A DNA stretch of 42,921 bases from Terriglobales bacterium (GCA_035937135.1 DASYVL010000022.1:1-42921); one strand, 5' to 3'; counted from the stretch's first letter, positions 34,674 to 42,657 are shown. The notes: a model not told the origin generated them from the letters alone. Numbers and translations are program-made.

Positions 34674-35147
34674 GTGACATCAGCCCGCAAAAAGTACCTG
34701 CGTTTCGGCGTGGCCATCGGCGTCATCGTGCTTTCGCTCGGCTACCTCGCCTACACCGGCGTGGAACAGAGTAAGAGCTACTACGTCACCATCGCCGAGC
34801 TGCGCCAGCAAGCCTCCCAGGGCGACGCCGTCTACTCCAAGCGACTGCGCGTGGCCGGCACGGTTGAGCCTGGCTCCATCCGCCGCCAGGGTTCCAAGGT
34901 CGAGTTCACTCTGGTCGAGGAAGGGAAGACGCTCCCCGTCATCTACCGCGGCAGCGAGGCGCCCCCGGACACTTTCAAGGACGACTCCCAGGCCCTGGCC
35001 GAGGGCGAGTTCGGCCGCGACGGCGTCTTCCACGCCCGACAGCTCCAGGCCAAGTGCGCTTCCAAGTACGCCCCCGCCGAGCAGCCCGGCAAGCCCGGTG
35101 CCGCCCCGGCTGTGCAGCAGAAGCCCGCCACCCCCGCTCCGAAGTAA
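34674..35147 (+). CDS. ccmE: Cytochrome c maturation heme chaperone CcmE, CXXXY variant
   Basis: 157 residues from GTG. CcmE holds heme covalently on the outer face of the membrane and hands it to apocytochromes. N-terminal anchor (FGVAIGVIVLSLGYLAYTG), then the OB-fold: RLRVAGTVEPGSIRR, KVEFTLVEEGKTLPVIYRG, PDTFKDDSQALAEGEFGRDGVFHARQLQAKC. Canonical CcmE binds heme through His in a HXXXY motif; here the aligned residues are Cys128-Ala-Ser-Lys-Tyr132, the CXXXY form known from archaea and some bacteria. A Pro/Ala-rich tail follows. First gene of ccmE-A-B-C-D. Confidence 0.92.
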   Translation: MTSARKKYLRFGVAIGVIVLSLGYLAYTGVEQSKSYYVTIAELRQQASQGDAVYSKRLRVAGTVEPGSIRRQGSKVEFTLVEEGKTLPVIYRGSEAPPDTFKDDSQALAEGEFGRDGVFHARQLQAKCASKYAPAEQPGKPGAAPAVQQKPATPAPK

Positions 35148-35252
35148 GCTCTGGCCCGTGTGGATGCGGGCGACTCGCCCGCGCCGCCGCCCGTCCCCTT
35201 CGTGTTACCTTTGTGTCCTTTGTGGTCGAGCTTTGTGATGTGATTCCCCCGC

Positions 35253-35945
35253 ATGCCCGACGCCACCGTCCCCGTCCTCGAACTCGACTCCGTCAGCAAG
35301 CTCTTCGGACGCGTCGCCGCCCTGCGCGAGGTGACCGCCGGCTTCGCTCCCGGACGCCTTTACGGCGTCTTCGGCGAGAACGGCGCCGGCAAGAGTACGC
35401 TGCTGCGCCTGATCGCCGGACTCGCCCGTCCCACTCGCGGCCGCATCCTGCGCTGGTCGAGCGACGACCTCCACCCCGCCCTCGCCCGCATGGGCTACAT
35501 GGCCCACGCCTCGCTGCTCTACGACGAGCTCACCGCGCTCGAGAACCTGCGCTACTTCGCCGGCCTCTACGGCCTCGCCGCCTCGCCCGCCTGCGAGGAC
35601 GCCATCTCCTCGGTCGGCCTCGACCCCGCGCTCTCCCGCCGCGTCGGCGACTACTCCCAAGGCATGCGCCAGCGGCTCTCGCTCGCCCGTGCCTTGCTCC
35701 ACGGCCCCGACTTGCTGCTGCTTGACGAGCCCTTCTCCAACGTGGACGCCGGCTCCGCCGCCGCCATGGCCGCGCGCCTCGGCCGCCTGCGCGACTCCGG
35801 CAAAACCATCTTCGTGGTCACCCATCAGCCCGCGCATCTCGAAGCCGTCGCCGACGAATCCCTGTGGATCGCGGCCGGCGAGATCACCGCACGCCAGGCC
35901 GGCATCCGCGCGGCGCTCGCGGCTCCTCCGGCGGTGACGCCGTGA
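35253..35945 (+). CDS. ccmA: ABC transporter ATPase of the cytochrome c maturation system (CcmA)
   Basis: 230 residues. Walker A is GENGAGKST (41-49), the ABC signature YSQGMRQRLSLARAL, Walker B LLLLDEPFSNVD and the switch His in VVTHQPAHLEA. CcmA works with CcmB, and with CcmC and CcmD releases heme-loaded CcmE. The 105 bp gap after ccmE contains CTTTGTGTCCTTTGTGGT, which looks like a dispersed spacer, and no clear ribosome-binding site precedes the ATG. The stop overlaps the ccmB start (GTGA). Confidence 0.92.
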   Translation: MPDATVPVLELDSVSKLFGRVAALREVTAGFAPGRLYGVFGENGAGKSTLLRLIAGLARPTRGRILRWSSDDLHPALARMGYMAHASLLYDELTALENLRYFAGLYGLAASPACEDAISSVGLDPALSRRVGDYSQGMRQRLSLARALLHGPDLLLLDEPFSNVDAGSAAAMAARLGRLRDSGKTIFVVTHQPAHLEAVADESLWIAAGEITARQAGIRAALAAPPAVTP

Positions 35946-36619
35946 CCGGACTCTTCGACGTCACCCGCGCCACCCTCGCCAAAGACCTGCGCCTGGAGTG
36001 GCGCTCCAAGGACGCCATCAACGCCATGCTATTTTTCTCCGTGTTGGTGGTGGTCATCTTCAGCTTCGCCTTCGACCCCACCGCCGAAGAGTCCCGCCGC
36101 ATCGCCGGCGGACTGGTCTGGGTGGCCTTCCTCTTCGCCGCCAACGTCGCCCTCAACCAGACCTGGATGCGCGAGCTGCGCAACCATGTGCTCGACGCCT
36201 ACCGCGTCTCGCCCGCCCCCGCCAATGCTCTGTTCCTGGGCAAGGCAATCGGGAACTTCTTTTTTGTGACCCTGGTCGAGCTCGCGATGACGCCGCTCTT
36301 CATCGTCTTCTTCAACCTGCGCGTCCTCGGCCCTGCCTGGCAGCTAGTGATCGTCCTCGTCCTCGGCACCTGGGCGCTGGTGGTGAACGGGACCTTCTTC
36401 GCCGCCGTCTCTTTGCGCACGCGGGTGCGCGAGCTGATGTTGCCCCTGCTGCTCTTTCCCATCTCCATCCCGGCGCTGCTGGCCATGGTCGAGGCCACCA
36501 CCGCCATCCTCACCGGCGACTCCTCGCCCCGATTTTGGCTGAACCTGCTTCTGGTTTACGATGTCGTGTTCACCACGGCCTGCTTGCTGCTCTTCGAGAC
36601 CGTCTTGCACGCGGAATGA
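35942..36619 (+). CDS. ccmB: Heme exporter protein B-type permease (CcmB)
   Basis: 225 residues from GTG 35942, which overlaps the ccmA stop by four bases; the frame upstream of it is a shadow of ccmA. Six hydrophobic helices are visible (e.g. AMLFFSVLVVVIFSFAF, GLVWVAFLFAANVALNQTW, IGNFFFVTLVELAMTPLFIV, WQLVIVLVLGTWALVV, LMLPLLLFPISIPALLAMVEA). LEWRSKDAINAMLFF and the RVSPAPANALFLGK loop are typical of CcmB. Membrane partner of the CcmA ATPase. Confidence 0.92.
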   Translation: MTGLFDVTRATLAKDLRLEWRSKDAINAMLFFSVLVVVIFSFAFDPTAEESRRIAGGLVWVAFLFAANVALNQTWMRELRNHVLDAYRVSPAPANALFLGKAIGNFFFVTLVELAMTPLFIVFFNLRVLGPAWQLVIVLVLGTWALVVNGTFFAAVSLRTRVRELMLPLLLFPISIPALLAMVEATTAILTGDSSPRFWLNLLLVYDVVFTTACLLLFETVLHAE

Positions 36620-36629
36620 AAGCACTGAT

Positions 36630-37346
36630 ATGAACTACAAATTCCTGATCTTCTCGCTCTTCACCATGGTCTTGCTCTTCTACGGCCTCCACCAGGGGCT
36701 GTACGTGGCGCCCGAGGAAAAGACCATGGGCGAGATCCAGCGCATCTTCTACTACCATGTCCCCTCGGCCTGGACCTCGTTCCTCTGTTTCTTCGTCAAC
36801 TTCATCGCCTCCATCATCTATCTGGCGCGGCGCAAGTCGAGCCCCTCCGCGGGACTCGCCGCTGACGCCGTGGCCGTCGCCACCGCCGAAGTCGGCGTCG
36901 TCTTCTGCACCATCGTCCTGGTCACCGGGCCTCTGTGGGCCCGGCCGGTCTGGGGCATCTGGTGGACATGGGACGCGCGGCTTACCACCACCCTTATCCT
37001 CTGGCTCATCTACGTGAGCTACCTTTTCCTCCGCCATAATGCCGCCGGCGGACAGGCGCCGACCCTTGCCTCCGTGGTCGCCATCATCGGCTTTCTGGAT
37101 GTGCCGCTGGTTTACATGGCCATCCGCTGGTTCCGCACCCAGCATCCGCAGCCGGTCATGGCTGGCGGCTCCAGCTCGGGCCTGGATCCGGCCATGTGGA
37201 CGGCTCTGCTCTGGAACTGGGCCGCCTTTCTAGCTTTCGGATTCCTGCTCATCTGGATGCGCTACAACCTGGTGCGCTTTGAGCAGCGCCTCGACGAGCG
37301 CCACGCCCTGGCAGCCCTCGCGGGCTCGAAAGGAGGCGCGCGATGA
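36630..37346 (+). CDS. ccmC: Heme-handling membrane protein CcmC
   Basis: 238 residues, six helices. CcmC loads heme onto CcmE. The tryptophan-rich signature WGIWWTWDARL lies at 109-118, and the two conserved external histidines that ligate heme are His43 (IFYYHVPSAW) and His172 (RTQHPQP). ATG 36630 lies 10 bp after ccmB, and the stop overlaps ccmD (ATGA). CcmF would share the WWD motif but is about 650 residues, so CcmC is the better call. Confidence 0.95.
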   Translation: MNYKFLIFSLFTMVLLFYGLHQGLYVAPEEKTMGEIQRIFYYHVPSAWTSFLCFFVNFIASIIYLARRKSSPSAGLAADAVAVATAEVGVVFCTIVLVTGPLWARPVWGIWWTWDARLTTTLILWLIYVSYLFLRHNAAGGQAPTLASVVAIIGFLDVPLVYMAIRWFRTQHPQPVMAGGSSSGLDPAMWTALLWNWAAFLAFGFLLIWMRYNLVRFEQRLDERHALAALAGSKGGAR

Positions 37347-37480
37347 ACCACCTCCACCTCGAACTCGCCTACATCTCCACCTGGGTCATCCTCATCGCCT
37401 ATATCGTCTTTCTGACCGTGAAGGTCCGAGGGCTGAAGAAGGAGTTCGAGGAACTGGAGCGAGAAGGACAGAAAAAGTAA
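37343..37480 (+). CDS. ccmD: CcmD-like small membrane protein
   Basis: 45 residues. The ATG overlaps the ccmC stop and has a perfect AGGAGG at 37331-37336. One N-terminal helix (AYISTWVILIAYIVFLTVKV) followed by a charged tail (RGLKKEFEELEREGQKK) is the CcmD layout; CcmD helps release heme-CcmE from the CcmABC complex. Sequence conservation in CcmD is low, so the call rests on size, topology and position. The stop codon lies inside the left arm of the inverted repeat at 37471-37484. Confidence 0.85.
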   Translation: MNHLHLELAYISTWVILIAYIVFLTVKVRGLKKEFEELEREGQKK

Positions 37481-37630
37481 AAAGTAAAAAGGAAGAGCGC
37501 ACTTGCTCTTGGCTGTCATCCTGAGCGAGCCCCGAGGCACAGCCGATGGGCGAGTCGAAGGACCCCTATCCTCAGAACAACGCTGAGCCCCCTGGGCGAC
37601 CAGCTTCTACTTTTTCCTTTTTACTTTTTC
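37471..37630. repeat. Element with 14-bp inverted ends between ccmD and the propeller gene
   Basis: GAAAAAGTAAAAAG at 37471-37484 and its exact reverse complement CTTTTTACTTTTTC at 37617-37630. Each arm carries the TAA stop of the gene running into it. The centre (about 37516-37567) has the CCTGAGCGAG...GAGTCGAAGGA core also present at 5213-5242. Confidence 0.65.
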
Positions 37631-40191
37631 CTTTGCTCGTACACTGTCCGCGCCTCTGCCAGCCCCTTCATCACCGCATCTTTCTCCGCCTCGCTATTCC
37701 ACCCAGTGTGCTGCCGCACCGCTTCGGTCACGCGGTCGATCCACTTCACGAAGTACGCCGCATCCTCGGGTGACGCCACCGGAGCACCCTCCACCGCGAC
37801 GTACACCGCGCTGGTCGTGGCATACGGATACGCATCCAGTACCGGATGTTCTGCCTTCTCGCTCCATGCGCGCAGCAGGCACCAGCCACTTCCGGAAATG
37901 GGAAGCGTCCCGGTGAAGTCGCCGGAATCGCGCCCGCCCTTGAGTTCGAGCGCCCGCACCACCTTCCCATTGCACACGACTTCCAAATGATCCACCGGCA
38001 CGATCGACCTCAGCCAGGCGCTGAACTTCACCTCATGCTTCCCGGCCGCGAGCTTCACCTCGCCGCCCGGGGTCTTTTCTCCCAGCCAGAACCAGACGAG
38101 CGGCCCATTGCTGACGAACGTCGCCCCGCGCTTCAGCGCCGGATAGAACCGTTCGTCGAGCTTCAGCGTCGCCAGCGGCGCCGGCAGGAAGACGCGGTTC
38201 ATCCCCACCGGCCCGCGCAGCGAGGCGTAATTCGCCATGGCATCCGTGCCCGCGCCCGCCGGCAGCCGGTAGCCCAGGTTGAGCAGCCGGTACCAAACGT
38301 CGGCCGTCGTCCGGTGCTCGCTGAAGCCCACTACCTCGATGTAATCTACCTTGCCCAGCGCTACGTCCACCGGCAGCGCGTTGGTCAGCGCCGCCTTCGC
38401 GCTCCCCGCCGCTCCACTTATCCCCGCCTCAACATCCGGCGGATCATCGAACGGGTGGACGTATCCCACCAGCGCCCGTTGCTCGTGCGCCAGGTCGGCC
38501 ACCGCGCTGTTCGAGGGATACAGACTCGCCGCCGCCGTTCCCGGATACCCGGCATAGCCCGGCATCACCAGGCCGCGATGCAGGTCGAGCAGCCCCAGGT
38601 GTCCCCAGTAGCTGGTGTGAAACTCCTGGTCGTGCACCAGCAGCCGTCCGGTCTTGGACGCCGCATCCAGCCCCATGCCCGCATAGGCGATGTCAGGGAC
38701 GCGCTGCTCCTTGTTGACGATGAGGTTCTCCACCACGTTGACGTCTTCGGCCTCCGCCTGCGCCACCATGTTCTTCGGCGTGTTGCGATACGCGCCGCCG
38801 TAGTTCATGTGGACGTGCAGGTCGCCGCTCACCCAGCGCCATCCTGGTGTCGCCGGCAGCTTCAGCGGAGTGAGGCGCACCGTGAGCGCCAGTTGCTGGT
38901 CGGGCAGCAGGTCGAGCTCGCGTCGCTCGAAGCGGTTGGCGAATCCTTTCATGACTTCGACCGTCACGCGTCCCGCCGGCGCCGTCACCGGTGCCGCTCC
39001 TGGCGAGTGGAAGTAGTGGGCCTCGAAGCGGCGCTGGCTGCGGTCGTAGCCGTCGTCGGCGCGCACCCAGGCGTCCTCGGGCGCATAAGCCAGCCCGTCG
39101 GCGCCGGTCACGGAAACGCGCGCCGCCGTCGGCTTTCCCGCGGCATCGAGCACGCGCACCAAGAGGCGCGCCATCGGCCGCATGTATTTCCGCTGCTTCG
39201 CGCGCAATTGCCGCTGCGCCCCGCCCGGCAGCTCCAGCAGCCACAGCTCGGTGTTCCCGCTGCGATTGGAGACGAACGCGATGTGCTTGCCATCCGGCGC
39301 CCACCGCGGCGCCGTGTTGTCGTAATCGCCGTAGGTGAGCTGGAGCGCGTGGCCTCCCTCTGCCGGCATCAGCCACAACTGGTTCCACTGCCGCCCCAGG
39401 TAGGAGCTATAAACCAAACGCTTGCCGTCCGGCGAAAACTCCGGACGCGCCTTCCACGCGGTTTCCTCGTAGTAGATCTCGCGCGCCTCCGCGCCCGGCT
39501 CTGCCTTCATCCGCCAGAAGCCGCCCGTGCCGTAGATGTGCCCGCGGTTGGAGACGAACACCAGCTCCCCGCCGTCTGGCGACCACGCCGGACTGATCTC
39601 GGTGTCGTACTTGCTGTAGTAGTAGCGGGGAAGCGGGTTCTCGCTCTCGCCTGTCAGCCGCTGGACGGATTGCAGCACGCCGTCTTTCACCCGCACCACG
39701 AAGATGTGGAATCGCTTGTTGTAAGAGGTAGAGACGAAAACGACGCGCGTGCCGTCCGGCGACCAGCGCGGCTCAACATTCACCGCGCCGCCCGCGGTGA
39801 GCTGATAGTTTCTTCCCGTCGCCACCTCCAGCAGGTGCAGCTCGATCGCGTCTCCGAAATAGCGCGCAAACACCACCCAACGTCCGTCCGGCGACCAGTC
39901 TGGCTGGTAGTCGTACCCCGGCCCGGCGGTCATTTGCTGCGCGGCCTCGGAATCAATCTCCTGCCGCCACAGCGACCCGGCCATGGAGTAGATCACCGAC
40001 TTCGAATCCGGCGACCACGCCACCGCGCTCGCTCCGCTGGTGAGCTGTGGCAGATACATCTCGCGGTAGTAATAGGAGTGCGGAAGGTCGATCTGCTCCA
40101 GCACCGGCCGCCGCTGCGCGCCCATGGGCGCCGCCCCAGCCACCATCAGCGCCAGAAGCAAACAACGTCGAACGCGCATCCTTCGAGACAT
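37621..40191 (-). CDS. Secreted TolB-like beta-propeller fused to a PHP/CehA-type metallohydrolase domain
   Basis: 856 residues with a signal peptide (CLLLALMVAGAAPMGAQ). Residues about 45-330 contain at least six PD40/TolB repeats with the W-SPDG turn (VAWSPDSKSVIYS, PDWSPDGRWVVFA, PRWSPDGTRVVFV, PAWSPDGGELVFV, PEFSPDGKRLVYS, PRWAPDGKHIAFV). A linker domain spans about 345-445. The C-terminal part starts with GDLHVHMNYGG (DXHXH near 455-459), then VGYVHPFDDP, YIEVVGFSEHRT and GAGTDAMAN, as in CehA/McbA-like PHP hydrolases. An exported hydrolase with a binding propeller is inferred; substrate unknown. Confidence 0.88.
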   Translation of the reverse strand: MSRRMRVRRCLLLALMVAGAAPMGAQRRPVLEQIDLPHSYYYREMYLPQLTSGASAVAWSPDSKSVIYSMAGSLWRQEIDSEAAQQMTAGPGYDYQPDWSPDGRWVVFARYFGDAIELHLLEVATGRNYQLTAGGAVNVEPRWSPDGTRVVFVSTSYNKRFHIFVVRVKDGVLQSVQRLTGESENPLPRYYYSKYDTEISPAWSPDGGELVFVSNRGHIYGTGGFWRMKAEPGAEAREIYYEETAWKARPEFSPDGKRLVYSSYLGRQWNQLWLMPAEGGHALQLTYGDYDNTAPRWAPDGKHIAFVSNRSGNTELWLLELPGGAQRQLRAKQRKYMRPMARLLVRVLDAAGKPTAARVSVTGADGLAYAPEDAWVRADDGYDRSQRRFEAHYFHSPGAAPVTAPAGRVTVEVMKGFANRFERRELDLLPDQQLALTVRLTPLKLPATPGWRWVSGDLHVHMNYGGAYRNTPKNMVAQAEAEDVNVVENLIVNKEQRVPDIAYAGMGLDAASKTGRLLVHDQEFHTSYWGHLGLLDLHRGLVMPGYAGYPGTAAASLYPSNSAVADLAHEQRALVGYVHPFDDPPDVEAGISGAAGSAKAALTNALPVDVALGKVDYIEVVGFSEHRTTADVWYRLLNLGYRLPAGAGTDAMANYASLRGPVGMNRVFLPAPLATLKLDERFYPALKRGATFVSNGPLVWFWLGEKTPGGEVKLAAGKHEVKFSAWLRSIVPVDHLEVVCNGKVVRALELKGGRDSGDFTGTLPISGSGWCLLRAWSEKAEHPVLDAYPYATTSAVYVAVEGAPVASPEDAAYFVKWIDRVTEAVRQHTGWNSEAEKDAVMKGLAEARTVYEQRKK

Positions 40192-40202
40192 GGGAGCAAG
40201 GA

Positions 40203-40231
40203 ACGGTATTGCATGCCGCGCCGCGAATCAA
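40203..40231 (-). promoter_or_regulatory. Promoter of the propeller-hydrolase gene
   Basis: Minus strand: TTGATT (40226-40231), 17-base spacer, TACCGT (40203-40208), 11 bases before the ATG. The leader would be about five bases. Confidence 0.5.
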
Positions 40232-40244
40232 GTGCGCCTAAAGC

Positions 40245-40273
40245 TTGACAACCCGTATTTCTGAGCGCACCAT
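40245..40273 (+). promoter_or_regulatory. Promoter of the 283-residue membrane protein gene
   Basis: TTGACA (40245-40250), 17-base spacer, CACCAT (40268-40273), with AAGAGG just before the ATG at 40317. It is divergent from, and 13 bp away from, the promoter of the propeller-hydrolase gene. Confidence 0.45.
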
Positions 40274-40316
40274 CGGGCGCCAGCTGACTGGCTGAGGGCC
40301 AGGCTAAGAGGCGACA

Positions 40317-41168
40317 ATGGGTTTATCGCAGGCTGGCGCTCCTTCCCCGCCATCGTCGTGGGAGTCCCCTGCTCCGCTCGGGGAGCGCCCGCCCAAGCCC
40401 CCCTGGAAGCCTCGCGTGTCGGGTGTGATCGGCTTCTTGTTTGGCCCGATAGCCGCCGCCATCGTTGCGTTCATCAATCTCCGAAGGCTGGGACAGCGCC
40501 GGAAAGCTGTCCTCACGCTAGGCGCGACCGGCCTCGGCTCTGTCCTCTTTTTTGTGGCGCTGTACTGGATTCCTGAAGGGGCCGCGAAGGGTGTAGGGGA
40601 GGTCGTGCAACTCATTAGCATCTTTCTCTTTCCGTTTCTTCAGAAAGACGGCTTTGAACACTGGGAAGCTGCCAACCCTGGGATCGAGCCATCCAACGGA
40701 TGGAAGGCAACTGGCTGGGGGCTCCTCGGACTTGTCTTGCTGCTTGCGGTCGCGGTGGTCGGGTTGGCGTCCCTTCTCGTCTCCGAGAAAGTCGAGAACG
40801 TCAACGTCTACATCTCCGGTCCCGCCAAGGTTGGCCAGGGAGAGGAATTCGTGTTTGCGGTTGAGGTGGAGAACACCGCCGCCAAAGCCCAGCTCCTGAG
40901 CAGCATCGACTTCGACTCGGGGTTCCTGGAGAAGGCGGAGATCTTGAAGACAGACCCCTCCTTCAAGAGCTCCGAGTCTGTTCCACTTACACAGGCTCGA
41001 ACCTATATCTTCGAAACACCCATCCCCCCGAAGGGCAAAATGCGTGTGCAGTTCCATGCCCGCGGTCGCAAGGCGGATTATTTTTCTCCGGTCGTGTCGG
41101 TTTGCATCGACTCACCCACCAATTGCGCCGAGTTTCAGAGGAAGGTACCGGCGGAGGACCCACACTGA
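40317..41168 (+). CDS. Unknown membrane protein with extracytoplasmic domain
   Basis: 283 residues. A Pro/Ser-rich N-terminus (PSPPSSWESPAPLG) precedes helices at about 36-54 (GVIGFLFGPIAAAIVAFIN), 65-83 and 92-105, then a fourth helix near 135-155 (GLLGLVLLLAVAVVGLASLLV). The C-terminal 125 residues look like a beta-sandwich (VYISGPAKVGQGEEFVFAVEVEN, KMRVQFHARGRKADYFSPVVSVCI), similar in style to Ig-like or adhesin domains. Two cysteines near 266 and 273. No family recognised. GC content is lower than in the metabolic genes, and it lies next to the integration site. Confidence 0.75.
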   Translation: MGLSQAGAPSPPSSWESPAPLGERPPKPPWKPRVSGVIGFLFGPIAAAIVAFINLRRLGQRRKAVLTLGATGLGSVLFFVALYWIPEGAAKGVGEVVQLISIFLFPFLQKDGFEHWEAANPGIEPSNGWKATGWGLLGLVLLLAVAVVGLASLLVSEKVENVNVYISGPAKVGQGEEFVFAVEVENTAAKAQLLSSIDFDSGFLEKAEILKTDPSFKSSESVPLTQARTYIFETPIPPKGKMRVQFHARGRKADYFSPVVSVCIDSPTNCAEFQRKVPAEDPH

Positions 41169-41190
41169 GGGCCTTCCAAACGCCCTTTTC

Positions 41191-41219
41191 TTGACACCTC
41201 CGGGCCCCTCCGTTACCAT
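41191..41219 (+). promoter_or_regulatory. Promoter of the truncated gene before tRNA-Arg
   Basis: TTGACA (41191-41196), 17-base spacer, TACCAT (41214-41219), the best sigma-70-type match in the window. Leader about 20 bases with GAGGTGG ahead of the ATG at 41245. Transcripts would read into the tRNA. Confidence 0.65.
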
Positions 41220-41244
41220 CCGCGCCGTCTCACGCGAGGTGGCT

Positions 41245-41400
41245 ATGGCAGCGCTGAACCGCAAGCGGGTGTTTCTGGCCGCTCTCGCCGGAGGCGTCGT
41301 CTGGAATCTCTGGAGCATCTGCCTCAACTTCGTCTTTCTCGGCCAGCAGTACGAAGCGCGAGCGCCACGCTATAATGGGACTCTGCCAGCGCGCCCGTAG
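41245..41400 (+). pseudogene. Truncated membrane-protein gene running into tRNA-Arg
   Basis: 51 codons from ATG 41245: a basic start (ALNRKRVFLAALAGGVVWN) and one hydrophobic helix (LWSICLNFVFLGQQYEA), then a stop (TAG 41398-41400) that lies inside the tRNA. It has a strong promoter and ribosome-binding site, so the start looks genuine, but the protein ends abruptly after one helix and its last codons are made of tRNA promoter and tRNA sequence. It is best read as the 5' remnant of a longer membrane-protein gene cut at this junction. A genuine 51-residue protein is the alternative. Confidence 0.5.
41371..41376 (+). promoter_or_regulatory. -10 box of tRNA-Arg
   Basis: Perfect TATAAT ending 14 bases before the tRNA 5' end, embedded in the truncated reading frame. 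The -35 is weak. Confidence 0.55.
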
Positions 41401-41467
41401 CTCAGCTGGATAGAGCGATTGCCTCCGGAGCAATAGGTCAGGGGTTCGAATCCCTTCGGGCGCGCCA
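41391..41467 (+). tRNA. tRNA-Arg (anticodon CCG), CCA encoded
   Basis: 77 bases forming a full cloverleaf: acceptor GCGCCCG pairs with CGGGCGC (7 of 7), D arm GCTC/GAGC, anticodon stem ATTGC/GCAAT around the loop CTCCGGA (anticodon CCG, reading CGG), and T arm AGGGG/CCCCT with TTCGAAT. Discriminator G is followed by an encoded CCA. A tyrosine recombinase ends 18 bp downstream, which makes the 3' half of this tRNA a likely attachment site. Confidence 0.97.
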
Positions 41468-41484
41468 TTCTATTTGGCTTGCCT

Positions 41485-42657
41485 TCAGTTGATTAGACCT
41501 ACCGGCTCCACTACTTCACGGTCCAACTTGGGAGCAACTGGGAGCAACTTTCCAGCAACCTTGCTTGCCACGCGCCGCTGCGCCTCAGGCATGGGTTGGA
41601 CGTAGACGGAAAGCGTCAGGCGAGCATCGGTGTGTCCGAGCTGCGCCTGCAGCGCCTTGATGCTTTCACCGCTCGGGTCCGCCCAGGTGGAGTAGGTGTC
41701 GCGGAAGCTATGCCAACCCACGCGGGGGATCTCGGCCCGTTTACATGCTGGAATCAATACCCGGTTGCGCACATTGTTGGGGCTTAGGGCGCTTCCCGGT
41801 TGGCTGTGAAAGACGAAATCCTCAGGATTCACGGTTTCGGCTCGCAACCGCGCCAAGCTATCGAGGACCATTTCGTCCACGAAGACCAAGCGCCGGGAAG
41901 CACGCGTCTTTGGCGGTAACGAGCGGCCCTGGTAGATGGACTCCGCCACCCGAATGGAGCGTTCGGCGAAGTCGACATTGCGCCAGCGCAGCCCAAAGAT
42001 CTCACCGCACCTGAGCCCTGAAAGTACAGCCAGCAGGACCATGGTGCGGTAAGGTTCGGCGAGTTCCGCCAACAATCGCCGAACCTGCTCGGGTGTTAGT
42101 GCCAGCCGTTCCCGCTGGTCCACGAGGGCCGGAATTTGCGTGCCTCGCGCCGGGTTCGACTGCAAGTAACCCCATGTGACGGCTACGGCAAAGACCTTGG
42201 AGAGGCGATTCCTAAGCGAGAGAACCGTCCTGGGCGCAACACGCTTGGACTTCTCCGCTAAGAACATCTGGACCTCTGCCGTTCCGATCTCCGGCAGCAA
42301 AGTGTTTCCAAAGAACGGAAGCATGTGTCGCCGGACAAGTGACTGATAGAGTCGGCGCGTGGAGGAGCGCAGAGTCGGAAGAATGTTCGCCTCGAAGCGC
42401 TCCAACATGAACCGCTCAAAGGTAATCATCCGCTCGGGTTTGTGCCTACCCTGGTTAATTGCTGCCAGTCGTTCCGAGAGCAGCCTTTGCGCTTGCCGCT
42501 TGGTCAGGTCCCTCACGGAGCCGAGCACCATTGAGCGCTGACGCCGCAAGCGTGAACCATCCTCGGCTAGCACATCCTCGCGATAACGACCCACCCACAC
42601 TGGACTTCTACTTCCTCGTTTGAACAACCAACCTGTTTGCCAACGTCGTCGAGCCAC
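41485..42657 (-). CDS. Tyrosine recombinase / phage-type integrase
   Basis: 390 residues from GTG 42657, chosen for its GAGAGGA ribosome-binding site; the frame stays open to 42774 with less convincing starts. Domains: an N-terminal arm-binding part (WLFKRGSRSPVWVGRYRED), a SAM-like core-binding domain (about 80-165), and the catalytic domain from about 180 with Arg in LSGLRCGEIFGLRW, Lys in PPKTRASRRLVFVD, the HSFRDTYSTW box (HXXR), LGHTDARLTLSVYV with the second His and the nucleophilic Tyr. It sits next to tRNA-Arg with its 3' end towards it, as in many genomic islands; the rest of the element would lie to the right. Codon use is less GC-biased than in the metabolic genes. Confidence 0.93.
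   Translation of the reverse strand: MARRRWQTGWLFKRGSRSPVWVGRYREDVLAEDGSRLRRQRSMVLGSVRDLTKRQAQRLLSERLAAINQGRHKPERMITFERFMLERFEANILPTLRSSTRRLYQSLVRRHMLPFFGNTLLPEIGTAEVQMFLAEKSKRVAPRTVLSLRNRLSKVFAVAVTWGYLQSNPARGTQIPALVDQRERLALTPEQVRRLLAELAEPYRTMVLLAVLSGLRCGEIFGLRWRNVDFAERSIRVAESIYQGRSLPPKTRASRRLVFVDEMVLDSLARLRAETVNPEDFVFHSQPGSALSPNNVRNRVLIPACKRAEIPRVGWHSFRDTYSTWADPSGESIKALQAQLGHTDARLTLSVYVQPMPEAQRRVASKVAGKLLPVAPKLDREVVEPVGLIN

Noticed and set aside
37846-40248. 800-codon open frame on the plus strand
   Set aside because: Antisense to the propeller-hydrolase gene, which has signal peptide, repeats and metal motifs; the plus-strand product is low-complexity Arg/His.
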